Below are positions 1 to 5,031 of a stretch of 6,311 nt of DNA, in pieces. The first letter of the stretch is position 1; every line of letters begins with the position of its first letter. The notes under the pieces are model-generated. The model was not told the origin of the DNA and did no database searches. It saw only the letters and a list, made by a program, of their open reading frames with translations. Where the stretch lies: assembly GCA_030538175.1 (NCBI GenBank), contig JAUNUL010000177.1, forward strand, positions 1 through 6,311. Direction: 5' to 3'. Source of the stretch: Propionibacteriaceae bacterium. Lineage in GTDB: Bacteria; Actinomycetota; Actinomycetes; Propionibacteriales; Propionibacteriaceae. A program made the translations under genes and the position numbers.

Positions 1-534
1 ATGACCACCCACGAGACGACACTGCTCGCGATCCATCCCGTGGCGACCGCCGACCCGGCGACGATCGCGTGGGTCATCCCGCCGGGAACGCTCGACACCG
101 TCGGTGAGGTCGACCCCGTGCCGACGGTGCTCGCTGAATTGGGTGTACGCCGGGCCGTCGTCACCCCGACCGGCGTCGAGCTCACGCTCCCCGATCCGGC
201 ACTTTGGCGTACTCAGGCCGGGGCGATCCGCACCGCACTGCTCGCAACCCTCGCCGATCCGGGCGTCTGGCGGGCAGCCCAGGTCGTGCTGGAGGCCGAC
301 CGGATCACGGCCGCCGTCGAGCAGGCGTTAGCCGGTCCGGCGGGCGAGATCATCCGCTCCCACGGTGGGGACGCCCGCTTGATCGACGTACGCGACCGTG
401 TCGCGGTGATCGAGTTCAGCGGTTCGTGCCGGCACTGCCCCGCCCTGAACGCCACCCTGCATGGACAGTTGGCCCGGGCCGTCGAGCAGCGCTGCCCGGA
501 CCTCGCGGGCCTGCGGCTGGAGAGCCGAACCTAG
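1..534 (+). CDS. Nfu/NifU-type iron-sulfur cluster scaffold protein
   Basis: The 177-residue protein probably carries or delivers Fe-S clusters to apoproteins in the cytoplasm. Its C-terminal half (about residues 100-175) matches the NifU C-terminal domain: a helix, the HGGD signature at 121-124, alternating strand residues, and CxxCP with Cys143 and Cys146, the cluster-ligating pair of Nfu proteins. The first ~90 residues, with a TADPATIAWVIPPG stretch at 16-29 and a strand around 50-63, resemble an Nfu N-terminal domain, so this looks like a two-domain Nfu rather than a bare NifU domain; that part is less certain. There is no IscU/NifU N-terminal or ferredoxin-like domain. The ATG is the first base of the window, so upstream signals cannot be checked and a start further upstream is not excluded. 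Its TAG stop shares CTAG with the stop of the convergent rsmA gene. Confidence 0.85.
   Translation: MTTHETTLLAIHPVATADPATIAWVIPPGTLDTVGEVDPVPTVLAELGVRRAVVTPTGVELTLPDPALWRTQAGAIRTALLATLADPGVWRAAQVVLEADRITAAVEQALAGPAGEIIRSHGGDARLIDVRDRVAVIEFSGSCRHCPALNATLHGQLARAVEQRCPDLAGLRLESRT
531..534. other. Shared stop codons of convergent genes (CTAG)
   Basis: The palindrome CTAG supplies the TAG stop of the Nfu gene (532-534, plus) and the TAG stop of rsmA (533-531, minus). The genes overlap by 4 bp tail to tail, leaving no room for a terminator between them. Confidence 0.9.
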
Positions 535-1406
535 GCCGACCCGCTGCTCGCGTCGCCGCTCACGGTGGCGAGCGCCTCGGCGATCCGGGCGAAGTCCTCG
601 ACCTGCAGCACCTCACCGCGCAGGGTCGGGTCGATCCCGGCGGCCTCGATGACGGCGCTGGCGGCCGCCGACGATCCGGCCAACCCCGACAGGGTCGCGC
701 GCAGCATCTTGCGCCGCTGCGCGAACGCCGCGTCGATCACCGCGAACACCTGCTCCCGCGTGGCGGTCGTGGCGGGCGGGTCCCGGCGTACCAACCGGAC
801 CAACCCCGAATCCACATTCGGCGCCGGCCAGAACACCGACGGGGGCACGGTGCCGACGCGCTTGGCCGCGCAATACCAGGCCATCTTCACCGACGGCACG
901 CCATAGACCTTCGACCCTGGCACCGCGACGAGCCGGTCGGCGACCTCGAGTTGGACCATGACCAGCCCGCGCTCCAGCGACGGGAACCGGGCCAACAGGT
1001 GCAGCAGGACGGGCACGGACACGTTGTACGGCAGATTCGCCACCACCGTCGTCGGCAGCGGGTCCGGCAGCTCGGTTACCTGCAGCGCATCCGCATTGAT
1101 CACGGTCAGCCGCTCCTCGGCCCCCGGCAGCCGCGTCGCCGCGGTGGTCGGCAGCTCCGCCGCCAGCGAGTCCTCGATCTCGATCGCCGTCACCTGCGCC
1201 GCGACCTCGAGCAGACCCAACGTCAGCGACCCCAGGCCCGGCCCGATCTCCAGCGCGACATCGGTCGGTTCGACCTCAGCCAGAGCCACGATCCGCCGGA
1301 CGGTGTTGGGGTCGATGACGAAGTTCTGGCCGCGCTGCTTGGTCGGGCGCAGGTCCAGCTTGGCCGCCAGCTCGCGGATCGTCCGGGCATCGAGCAGTCC
1401 GCTCAC
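531..1406 (-). CDS. rsmA: 16S rRNA (adenine1518-N6/adenine1519-N6)-dimethyltransferase RsmA (KsgA)
   Basis: RsmA transfers four methyl groups from S-adenosylmethionine to two adjacent adenines in the 3'-terminal hairpin of 16S rRNA, a late step in 30S ribosome assembly. The 291-residue length is normal for the family. Visible motifs are QNFVIDPN (27-34) in the N-terminal clamp, the SAM-binding loop LEIGPGLGS (52-60), the acidic motif IEIED (75-79), the catalytic NLPYN (124-128) typical of N6-adenine methylases, PPSVFWPAPNVDS (188-200), and FAQRRKML (228-235). I chose the GTG at 1406 because GAGGAGG lies 4 nt upstream and it overlaps the nitroreductase stop by 4 bp (GTGA). The frame stays open upstream to 1670, but that extension is Arg/Gly-rich and antisense-like in composition. 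It is probably the last gene of a minus-strand operon and is translationally coupled to the nitroreductase. No ispE follows. Confidence 0.97.
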   Translation of the reverse strand: MSGLLDARTIRELAAKLDLRPTKQRGQNFVIDPNTVRRIVALAEVEPTDVALEIGPGLGSLTLGLLEVAAQVTAIEIEDSLAAELPTTAATRLPGAEERLTVINADALQVTELPDPLPTTVVANLPYNVSVPVLLHLLARFPSLERGLVMVQLEVADRLVAVPGSKVYGVPSVKMAWYCAAKRVGTVPPSVFWPAPNVDSGLVRLVRRDPPATTATREQVFAVIDAAFAQRRKMLRATLSGLAGSSAAASAVIEAAGIDPTLRGEVLQVEDFARIAEALATVSGDASSGSA

Positions 1407-2071
1407 CAGGCCTCCTCGTGGATGAGTTCTGTGGCCGGCCGGCGCGGACGGCGCTGGACGGACCCGATCGGGGCTTCGTCGGTCGGCCAGCCCAGCGCGA
1501 TCACGCCCACCGACAGCTGATCCGCCGGCACGCCGAACGCTTCCCGCACCGTGTCCGCGCGGTCGACCGGCACCCCGAAGAAGCACGCGCCGAGGCCATT
1601 CGCCGACGCGCCGAGCAGCACGTTCTGCACCGCCATCCCGGCATCCACCCACCAATAGGGGGCCGACCACGGTTGCGCGTCCGGGTCAGTCCCCCAGCCC
1701 TTGTCGGGCTCGGCATAGCGCCGGACATACGCGTCACGATCCGTCCACACCAACACCAACACCGGTGCGGTGATCATCCCGGCCAGCCAGGCATTCTGTG
1801 GTTCGGTCACCAGTTGATGCTGATTGGCTCCCCGCGGCAAGGTCGTGAGCGCCCAGAATCGGCGTACGCGCCGCCCGGTCAGCTTCACCAGGGAGATCGC
1901 CTGGGTGAAACCGGCTGACGGGGCACGGACCGCGTACGCCACGACCTCATCGAGCAACTTCGTCGGCACCGGACGATCCGCGAACCGCCGGACCATGTGC
2001 CGGCGGCGGATCACCCGGGCGAGCGACTCAGCGTCGCTGCTCCCGTGCTCGCTCGCGGTCTGGTCGCTCAC
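1403..2071 (-). CDS. Nitroreductase-family FMN-dependent oxidoreductase
   Basis: The 222-residue protein has the nitroreductase (NfsB/FRase-like) fold, which binds FMN as a dimer and reduces nitro-compounds, quinones or other electrophiles with NAD(P)H. The natural substrate cannot be read from the sequence. Evidence: the N-terminal basic motif RRRHMVRRF (22-30), which contacts the FMN phosphate; the APSAGFTQ block (50-57), a variant of the APSAxNxQ flavin motif; the hydrophobic helix around 140-160; GLGACFFG (159-166), the conserved glycine-rich flavin loop; and VIALGWP (190-196) near the C-terminus. The start is GTG at 2071, overlapping the TatD stop by 4 bp. No strong Shine-Dalgarno is seen (GGCGGTG at best), so translation is probably coupled to tatD. 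It occupies the place between tatD and ksgA where many actinobacteria carry rpf. Confidence 0.88.
   Translation of the reverse strand: MSDQTASEHGSSDAESLARVIRRRHMVRRFADRPVPTKLLDEVVAYAVRAPSAGFTQAISLVKLTGRRVRRFWALTTLPRGANQHQLVTEPQNAWLAGMITAPVLVLVWTDRDAYVRRYAEPDKGWGTDPDAQPWSAPYWWVDAGMAVQNVLLGASANGLGACFFGVPVDRADTVREAFGVPADQLSVGVIALGWPTDEAPIGSVQRRPRRPATELIHEEAW
1412..1418 (-). promoter_or_regulatory. Shine-Dalgarno GAGGAGG fixing the rsmA start
   Basis: GAGGAGG on the minus strand, inside the last codons of the nitroreductase gene, lies just upstream of GTG at 1406. It selects this start over the longer open frame reaching 1670. The spacing of 4-5 nt is short but usable. Confidence 0.75.
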
Positions 2072-2901
2072 CAGGCACCGCCGAACGCGGCGAACGCGTT
2101 CCCGGTCAGCGCATCGCAGAGTTCCTCGACCGGCTCACCGCGCACGTCGGCCATGAACCGGACGGTGTGCGGGATGAGATAGGACGCGTTCGGCGACCCC
2201 CGCCACGGCATCGGCACCAGATAGGGAGCATCGGTCTCGACCAGCACCCGATCCGCCGGCGTGATGCGCAGGGCGTCGCGGAGATCCTCGTTCGCCTTGT
2301 ACGTCACCGGCCCCGGGAAACTCAGATAACCACCCCGGTCCAGGCACTCGCGCGCGAACGCGGCATCACCAGAGAAGCAGTGCATGACGAACCTCTCCGG
2401 AACACCCTCGGCGTCGAGCACTTTGAGGATGTCGTCGTGGGCATCCCGGTCATGGATGACCAGTGTCTTCCCGTGCGCCTTCGCCAGCGAGATATGCGCG
2501 GCGAACGACTCGTGCTGGCGGGCCTGCCCCTCGCCCTCCCGGGTGCGGTAATAGTCGAGTCCGGTCTCGCCGACCCCGCGTACGCGATCCTGGGCGGCCA
2601 GACCATCCAACTCGACCAAGGCGGCGGAGAGCTCCTCCCTGGTCATCCGGGCCGCGACGTTGGGGTGCAGCGCGACGGTCGCGATCACCGACGGGTGTTC
2701 CTCGGCGACCTGCACGGCCCACCGGGAATCCTCGACATCACAGCCGATCTGGACGATCCGGGTGATGTTGACCTCCGCCGCACGAGCGATCGCGTCCGCC
2801 GGCGACAGCCCGGTCACGTGGCTCGCGGTGTCCAGATGGCAGTGGGAATCCACCACCGGACGCGGCAGCGGCTCGGGGGTCGGGGGCAGTTCCTTCTTCA
2901 C
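2068..2901 (-). CDS. TatD-family metal-dependent DNase/hydrolase
   Basis: TatD proteins are cytoplasmic TIM-barrel metallo-hydrolases of the amidohydrolase superfamily. Characterised members are 3'-5' exonucleases or DNases linked to DNA repair, and the gene name does not imply a role in Tat secretion. All expected metal ligands are present in this 277-residue protein: HCH (His20, His22), Glu112 in GVGETGLDYY, His150 in VIHDRDAHDD, His174 in MHCFSG, and Asp224 in VETDAPYL. The C-terminal PWRGSPNAS block (232-240) corresponds to the family's P-x-RG-x-x-N region. The start is GTG at 2901. It has no Shine-Dalgarno but lies 7 nt after a TACACT box, so a leaderless transcript is possible besides read-through from the ABM gene 16 bp upstream. 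The stop overlaps the nitroreductase GTG. The family call is firm; the substrate is not known from sequence. Confidence 0.95.
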   Translation of the reverse strand: MKKELPPTPEPLPRPVVDSHCHLDTASHVTGLSPADAIARAAEVNITRIVQIGCDVEDSRWAVQVAEEHPSVIATVALHPNVAARMTREELSAALVELDGLAAQDRVRGVGETGLDYYRTREGEGQARQHESFAAHISLAKAHGKTLVIHDRDAHDDILKVLDAEGVPERFVMHCFSGDAAFARECLDRGGYLSFPGPVTYKANEDLRDALRITPADRVLVETDAPYLVPMPWRGSPNASYLIPHTVRFMADVRGEPVEELCDALTGNAFAAFGGAW

Positions 2902-2908
2902 CCCCGGG

Positions 2909-2914
2909 AGTGTA
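2909..2914 (-). promoter_or_regulatory. Candidate internal -10 box (TACACT) for leaderless tatD
   Basis: TACACT on the minus strand lies in the short ABM-tatD gap, with 7 nt between it and the tatD GTG at 2901. A transcription start 6-8 nt downstream of this box would fall on or next to the G of the GTG, giving a leaderless mRNA. The same octamer, CGTACACT, forms the predicted -10 of the ABM promoter. I see no good -35; the best is a weak TGGCTG or GGCTGT about 17-18 bp upstream, inside the ABM coding end. Confidence 0.45.
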
Positions 2915-2917
2915 CGT

Positions 2918-3466
2918 TCACTTCGTTCCGAACAGCCACCGCTTGAGCAGAACGCTCGCCCGCGGCATCACGAGCCACGTCATGATCGCGGTCACCGGGA
3001 ACGACATCATCAGCACCCGCACCGGGATCGGCCAGTCGCGGACATAGCGGCCGAAAAACGTGTACTCCAGCACCTGCAGGAAATAGATCACCGCGCCGGA
3101 GACGAGAAACATCTTCCACTTCGCCGGCGGCTTGACCAACATGCCCGGCAGCGAGAACCACGTCTCCAGGCCGGACACCTTCTGGGCGGCCACGGTCTCC
3201 ATGAGCTCCGCACCCTCATCGAGCAGGGCCAAGCGCTCCGCCGACTCCTCCCAGGCATCGAGCGTCGCCTGACTCGCGAACCGATAGACCACGTGCCAGT
3301 TCTGTGGATCGCCCTCGCCGGCACCGGGCTTGAGCCGCCCGCAGCCGAGATAGCCCGGGAAAACGGATGCGGACTCGGTCAGCCGATCGGCCCACTCCTC
3401 GAAGTCGACTTCGCGCCCGGGCACGACGCGACGCGCGATCGTCACGGTTACCGGATCGTCCCCCAC
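2918..3466 (-). CDS. ABM-fold protein with two C-terminal membrane helices (COG3224-like)
   Basis: The 182-residue protein has two parts. Residues 5-105 look like an antibiotic biosynthesis monooxygenase (ABM, dimeric alpha/beta barrel) domain: VTVTIARRVVPGREVDFEEW opens it, a FPGYLG block (36-41) follows, then a WHVVYRF strand (57-63) and a TLDAWEES helix start (68-75). Residues 106-182 follow the pattern PPAKWKMF (113-120), a hydrophobic helix at about 119-137, and a second one at about 149-168 ending in MTWLVMPR (162-169), then a basic tail. This layout recalls the ABM-superfamily proteins grouped as COG3224. Catalytic monooxygenase activity should not be assumed; I can name no substrate. 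The start is GTG at 3466, 5 nt after GAGGAGG. The frame remains open to 3577 but would run through the predicted promoter. First gene of the minus-strand cluster. Confidence 0.82.
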   Translation of the reverse strand: MGDDPVTVTIARRVVPGREVDFEEWADRLTESASVFPGYLGCGRLKPGAGEGDPQNWHVVYRFASQATLDAWEESAERLALLDEGAELMETVAAQKVSGLETWFSLPGMLVKPPAKWKMFLVSGAVIYFLQVLEYTFFGRYVRDWPIPVRVLMMSFPVTAIMTWLVMPRASVLLKRWLFGTK

Positions 3467-3471
3467 GGCCA

Positions 3472-3478
3472 CCTCCTC
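3472..3478 (-). promoter_or_regulatory. Shine-Dalgarno GAGGAGG deciding the ABM-gene start
   Basis: GAGGAGG on the minus strand is followed by 5 nt and then GTG at 3466-3464. This is the strongest ribosome-binding site in the window. It shows that the ABM-domain protein begins at the short start, 37 codons downstream of the first possible start in the frame. Confidence 0.8.
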
Positions 3479-3496
3479 GGGAATCTGCTGCGAGGC

Positions 3497-3502
3497 AGTG
3501 TA
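3497..3502 (-). promoter_or_regulatory. Predicted -10 box (TACACT) of the minus-strand operon
   Basis: TACACT on the minus strand fits the actinobacterial TAnnnT -10 consensus. It would start transcription near 3490, giving a leader of about 24 nt that contains the GAGGAGG ribosome-binding site of the ABM gene. The -35 is poorly defined: GAGTTG lies 17 bp upstream and TTGCGG is closer than optimal. This is the likely main promoter for the ABM-tatD-nitroreductase-rsmA cluster. Confidence 0.55.
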
Positions 3503-3605
3503 CGCAGACCCCACTCCCGCAACTCTGTCGCCAACGTCATCCAATGCCACGACCAACCAGGCAACCGGTGACGGCACAGGCAGCCGTGTGAGGTCTCTGC
3601 ACGCA

Positions 3606-3611
3606 TACAGT
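3606..3611 (+). promoter_or_regulatory. Predicted -10 box (TACAGT) of a leaderless transcript
   Basis: TACAGT is followed by exactly 6 nt and then GTG at 3618, the start of the proline-rich membrane protein. TAnnnT followed by 6-7 nt and A/GTG is the usual geometry of leaderless actinobacterial genes, and no Shine-Dalgarno precedes this GTG. No convincing -35 is visible. Confidence 0.55.
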
Positions 3612-3617
3612 GACGGG

Positions 3618-4181
3618 GTGTACCCTCCCTCGACTCCCCCGCCGAACCAGCCCCCGCCACCACAGCCTCAGGCCCAGCCCGGGGGCTTCCACCCGGCACC
3701 GCAGCACGGCTACCCGACACAGCACCACGCGCAACAGCCGCCAAGCTTCACGCCGGGGGCGCCCTACAACTACGCCCCGCCGCATCCCTATCGGCAACCC
3801 AATGGTGTCGGTGCCTGGGGCGTCGGGCTCATCGTGTTCTTCTTCCTGCCCTTCTTCAGCAGCATCGCTGCAGGAATCGCGATGATCATTCTCGGCCGCA
3901 TGCAACGCACCAAGGGACCGCTGGCCGCCGAGAACGGTCGCCGCGCGGCGAACTGGGGGCTGACATACACCCTCGCCACCGTCGTGACGATGCTGCCGCA
4001 CTTCATCATCCTGTTCGCGTTCGATGACCGGATCCCGTCCGGGTTCTATCCGATGGGAATCTTCGTCACCCTCTGGGGCGTGGTGACGCTCCTGCACATC
4101 GTCGTCTCGATCGTCGGCCTGGTGATGGCCAACGGCAACAAGGTCGTCAAGTGGAACGGCATCCCGTTCTTCCGCTCCTGA
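3618..4181 (+). CDS. Proline-rich DUF4870-like membrane protein
   Basis: This 187-residue membrane protein has no known function. Residues 1-62 are disordered-looking and rich in Pro, Gln, His and Tyr (for example PPPNQPPPPQPQAQP at 7-21), as in many actinobacterial envelope proteins. Residues 64-187 hold about three hydrophobic segments: 67-93, 114-135 and 146-171. The loop AAENGRRAANWGLTY (103-117) and the ending MANGNKVVKWNGIPFFRS resemble the DUF4870/Tic20-like pattern, in which an E-x-G-x-x-A-x-N motif precedes a helix and the family ends with a basic NG-containing tail. This assignment rests on motif resemblance. The GTG at 3618 was chosen because it follows a TACAGT box by 6 nt; upstream in-frame starts (from 3498) would overlap the promoter region and add sequence with no recognisable character. 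It appears to be transcribed alone. Confidence 0.75.
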   Translation: MYPPSTPPPNQPPPPQPQAQPGGFHPAPQHGYPTQHHAQQPPSFTPGAPYNYAPPHPYRQPNGVGAWGVGLIVFFFLPFFSSIAAGIAMIILGRMQRTKGPLAAENGRRAANWGLTYTLATVVTMLPHFIILFAFDDRIPSGFYPMGIFVTLWGVVTLLHIVVSIVGLVMANGNKVVKWNGIPFFRS

Positions 4182-4188
4182 AGAATCG

Positions 4189-4219
4189 ATGACCAAAACC
4201 GTTCTGGTGTACATACACT
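4189..4219 (+). promoter_or_regulatory. Predicted promoter of the toxin-antitoxin operon
   Basis: The -10 candidate TACACT (4214-4219) has the same hexamer as the two minus-strand promoters in this window. ATGACC (4189-4194) shares TGAC with the TTGACA -35 consensus at a long 19-bp spacing. The expected start near 4226 gives a ~16-nt leader containing GGGAGGG (4232-4238) before ATG 4242. Two palindromes fill the spacer and the -10. Confidence 0.5.
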
Positions 4220-4227
4220 AGATACAC
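4192..4227. promoter_or_regulatory. Candidate autoregulatory operator: two adjoining palindromes plus repeated ATACAC
   Basis: An imperfect 17-bp palindrome (ACCAAAACCGTTCTGGT, 4192-4208; 7 of 8 base pairs match around a central C) touches a second palindrome, GTGTA-CA-TACAC (4207-4218). The ATACAC half-site recurs as a direct repeat at 4213-4218 and 4222-4227, nine bases apart. The array covers the promoter spacer and -10, where an RHH antitoxin or toxin-antitoxin complex would block RNA polymerase. Which repeat is the true operator is inference. Confidence 0.5.
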
Positions 4228-4241
4228 AGAAGGGAGGGGTC

Positions 4242-4538
4242 ATGACTGACATGGCAAGCCGAGCAACCAAGAGTGAGAGCATCAATCTGCGCGCCACGCA
4301 GCGACAAAAGGCTCTGCTTCGTCGCGCGGCCGAGGCGACAGACCACTCCCTCACCGAGTTCATCCTGGGAAGTGCAGTCGATCACGCCGAGCAGGTTCTG
4401 GCCGACCGTCGCTGGTTCGCCGCGTCCGACGAGCAGTTCGAGGAGTTTGTGCGTCTGCTGGACGAGCCGCTGCCAAAGACAGAGAAGTTCGACCGCCTTT
4501 TTTCCCGGCCCTCACGATTCGCCAGCGATGCCACCTGA
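4242..4538 (+). CDS. DUF1778 ribbon-helix-helix antitoxin (TacA/AtaR-like)
   Basis: The 98-residue antitoxin is expected to bind and inactivate the GNAT toxin encoded next to it and, with it, to repress their common promoter. Residues 11-20 (SESINLRATQ) form the DNA-contacting strand of the RHH dimer, followed by helices at about 21-33 and 36-52 with the family-typical SLTEFILGSA (36-45). Residues 57-98 (RRWFAASDEQFEEFVRLLD...) match the C-terminal segment that wraps the toxin in DUF1778 antitoxins. The ATG at 4242 follows GGGAGGG with proper spacing; a second ATG at 4251 is possible. The stop lies 11 nt inside the toxin gene, so the two are translationally coupled. A T6 run (4498-4503) sits near the 3' end. 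Family membership is clear; binding and repression are inferred from homologues. Confidence 0.93.
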   Translation: MTDMASRATKSESINLRATQRQKALLRRAAEATDHSLTEFILGSAVDHAEQVLADRRWFAASDEQFEEFVRLLDEPLPKTEKFDRLFSRPSRFASDAT

Positions 4539-5031
4539 GCTCACCGCACCACGAAAACTCGAGAGGCACGATTCCCGAGACGACTTCGACAGCGGGGCGA
4601 GCGATCTCGACGAATGGCTGAAGAAATATGCCTGGCAGAATCAACAGGCCAATAATGCCGTCACCTACGTCATTACTGACGGGACACGCGTTGTCGGCTA
4701 CTACGCCATCACGATGGCAGCCGTAACGAAGCAAGAGGCGCCCTTGAGCCTCCAGAAGAACCGGCCCGTCCGCATCCCGTGCATCCTGCTGGCCCGCTTG
4801 GCAGTCGATCGTTCACGTCAAGGCGAAGGTCTTGGATGGGAGTTGCTGCGCGATGCCCTGCTGCGATCCGTCACGCTCAGCGCAAGCATCGGCGCGGCTG
4901 CGGTTCTGGTCCACTGCCGGGATGAAACGGCCAGATCGTTTTATCTTCGCCACGGCGACTTTGTGCCGTCACCGATCGACGATCTCCAACTCCTGGTGCC
5001 GATGAAGGTTCTCCAGCGCTATGTCGACTGA
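4528..5031 (+). CDS. GNAT acetyltransferase toxin (TacT/AtaT/KacT-like)
   Basis: The 167-residue Gcn5-related N-acetyltransferase should be the toxin of the pair. Characterised relatives acetylate the amino group of aminoacyl-tRNA with acetyl-CoA and so stop translation. Visible elements are the family-typical DSGASDLDEWLKKYA (21-35), a core strand VVGYYAITMAAV (55-66), acetyl-CoA motif A with LAVDRSRQGEGLG (91-103, fitting Q/R-x-x-G-x-G/A), and the ARSFYLRHGDF segment (135-145), in which Tyr139 aligns with the catalytic tyrosine of TacT-type toxins. Length is normal and the frame intact, so it looks active. ATG 4528 overlaps the antitoxin by 11 bp without a clear Shine-Dalgarno, as expected for coupled translation. 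Part of the gene is A/T-richer than its surroundings (27 G/C of 60 in 4621-4680), suggesting acquisition. Which aminoacyl-tRNA it targets cannot be told. Confidence 0.93.
   Translation: MPPELTAPRKLERHDSRDDFDSGASDLDEWLKKYAWQNQQANNAVTYVITDGTRVVGYYAITMAAVTKQEAPLSLQKNRPVRIPCILLARLAVDRSRQGEGLGWELLRDALLRSVTLSASIGAAAVLVHCRDETARSFYLRHGDFVPSPIDDLQLLVPMKVLQRYVD

Larger units (their letters stand above)
3467..3617. other. Divergent intergenic promoter region, 151 bp
   Basis: This is the longest gene-free stretch in the window. It holds back-to-back promoters for the ABM gene (minus) and the DUF4870-like gene (plus), whose -10 boxes are about 105 bp apart. Apart from a repeated GTGACGG word at 3568-3574 and 3610-3616, I see no strong operator, hairpin or small ORF. 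Confidence 0.6.

Noticed and set aside
204..1520. Long plus-strand open frame (438 codons) across the Nfu end and antisense to rsmA
   Set aside because: Its product is Arg/Gly/Pro/His-rich with no domain. It is the expected by-product of G/C-rich third positions opposite a well-supported RsmA gene.
1407..1670. N-terminal extension of RsmA to position 1670
   Set aside because: The extra 88 residues are Arg/Gly/Ala-rich without family similarity and overlap the nitroreductase. GTG 1406 has a GAGGAGG and yields the usual length.
2898..2913. CACCCCCGGGAGTG imperfect palindrome at the tatD start as an operator or terminator
   Set aside because: It is short, contains a mismatch and is dominated by CCCGGG, which is common in G/C-rich DNA. 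The TACACT box explains the region better.
2167..2946. Plus-strand open frame (259 codons) antisense to tatD
   Set aside because: The opposite strand has every TatD metal ligand, and this frame has no recognisable domain or start signal.
3467..3577. N-terminal extension of the ABM-fold protein to position 3577
   Set aside because: It would cover the predicted TACACT promoter, and the strong Shine-Dalgarno at 3472-3478 points to GTG 3466.
4192..4208. Palindrome after the DUF4870-like gene as a rho-independent terminator
   Set aside because: It has a short A/T-containing stem with a mismatch and no T-tract after it. Its overlap with the TA promoter fits an operator better.
3537..4214. Minus-strand open frame (225 codons) antisense to the DUF4870-like gene
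   Set aside because: Its composition is rich in Arg, Asp, Glu and His with no motif. The plus-strand frame has clear membrane segments and a promoter.
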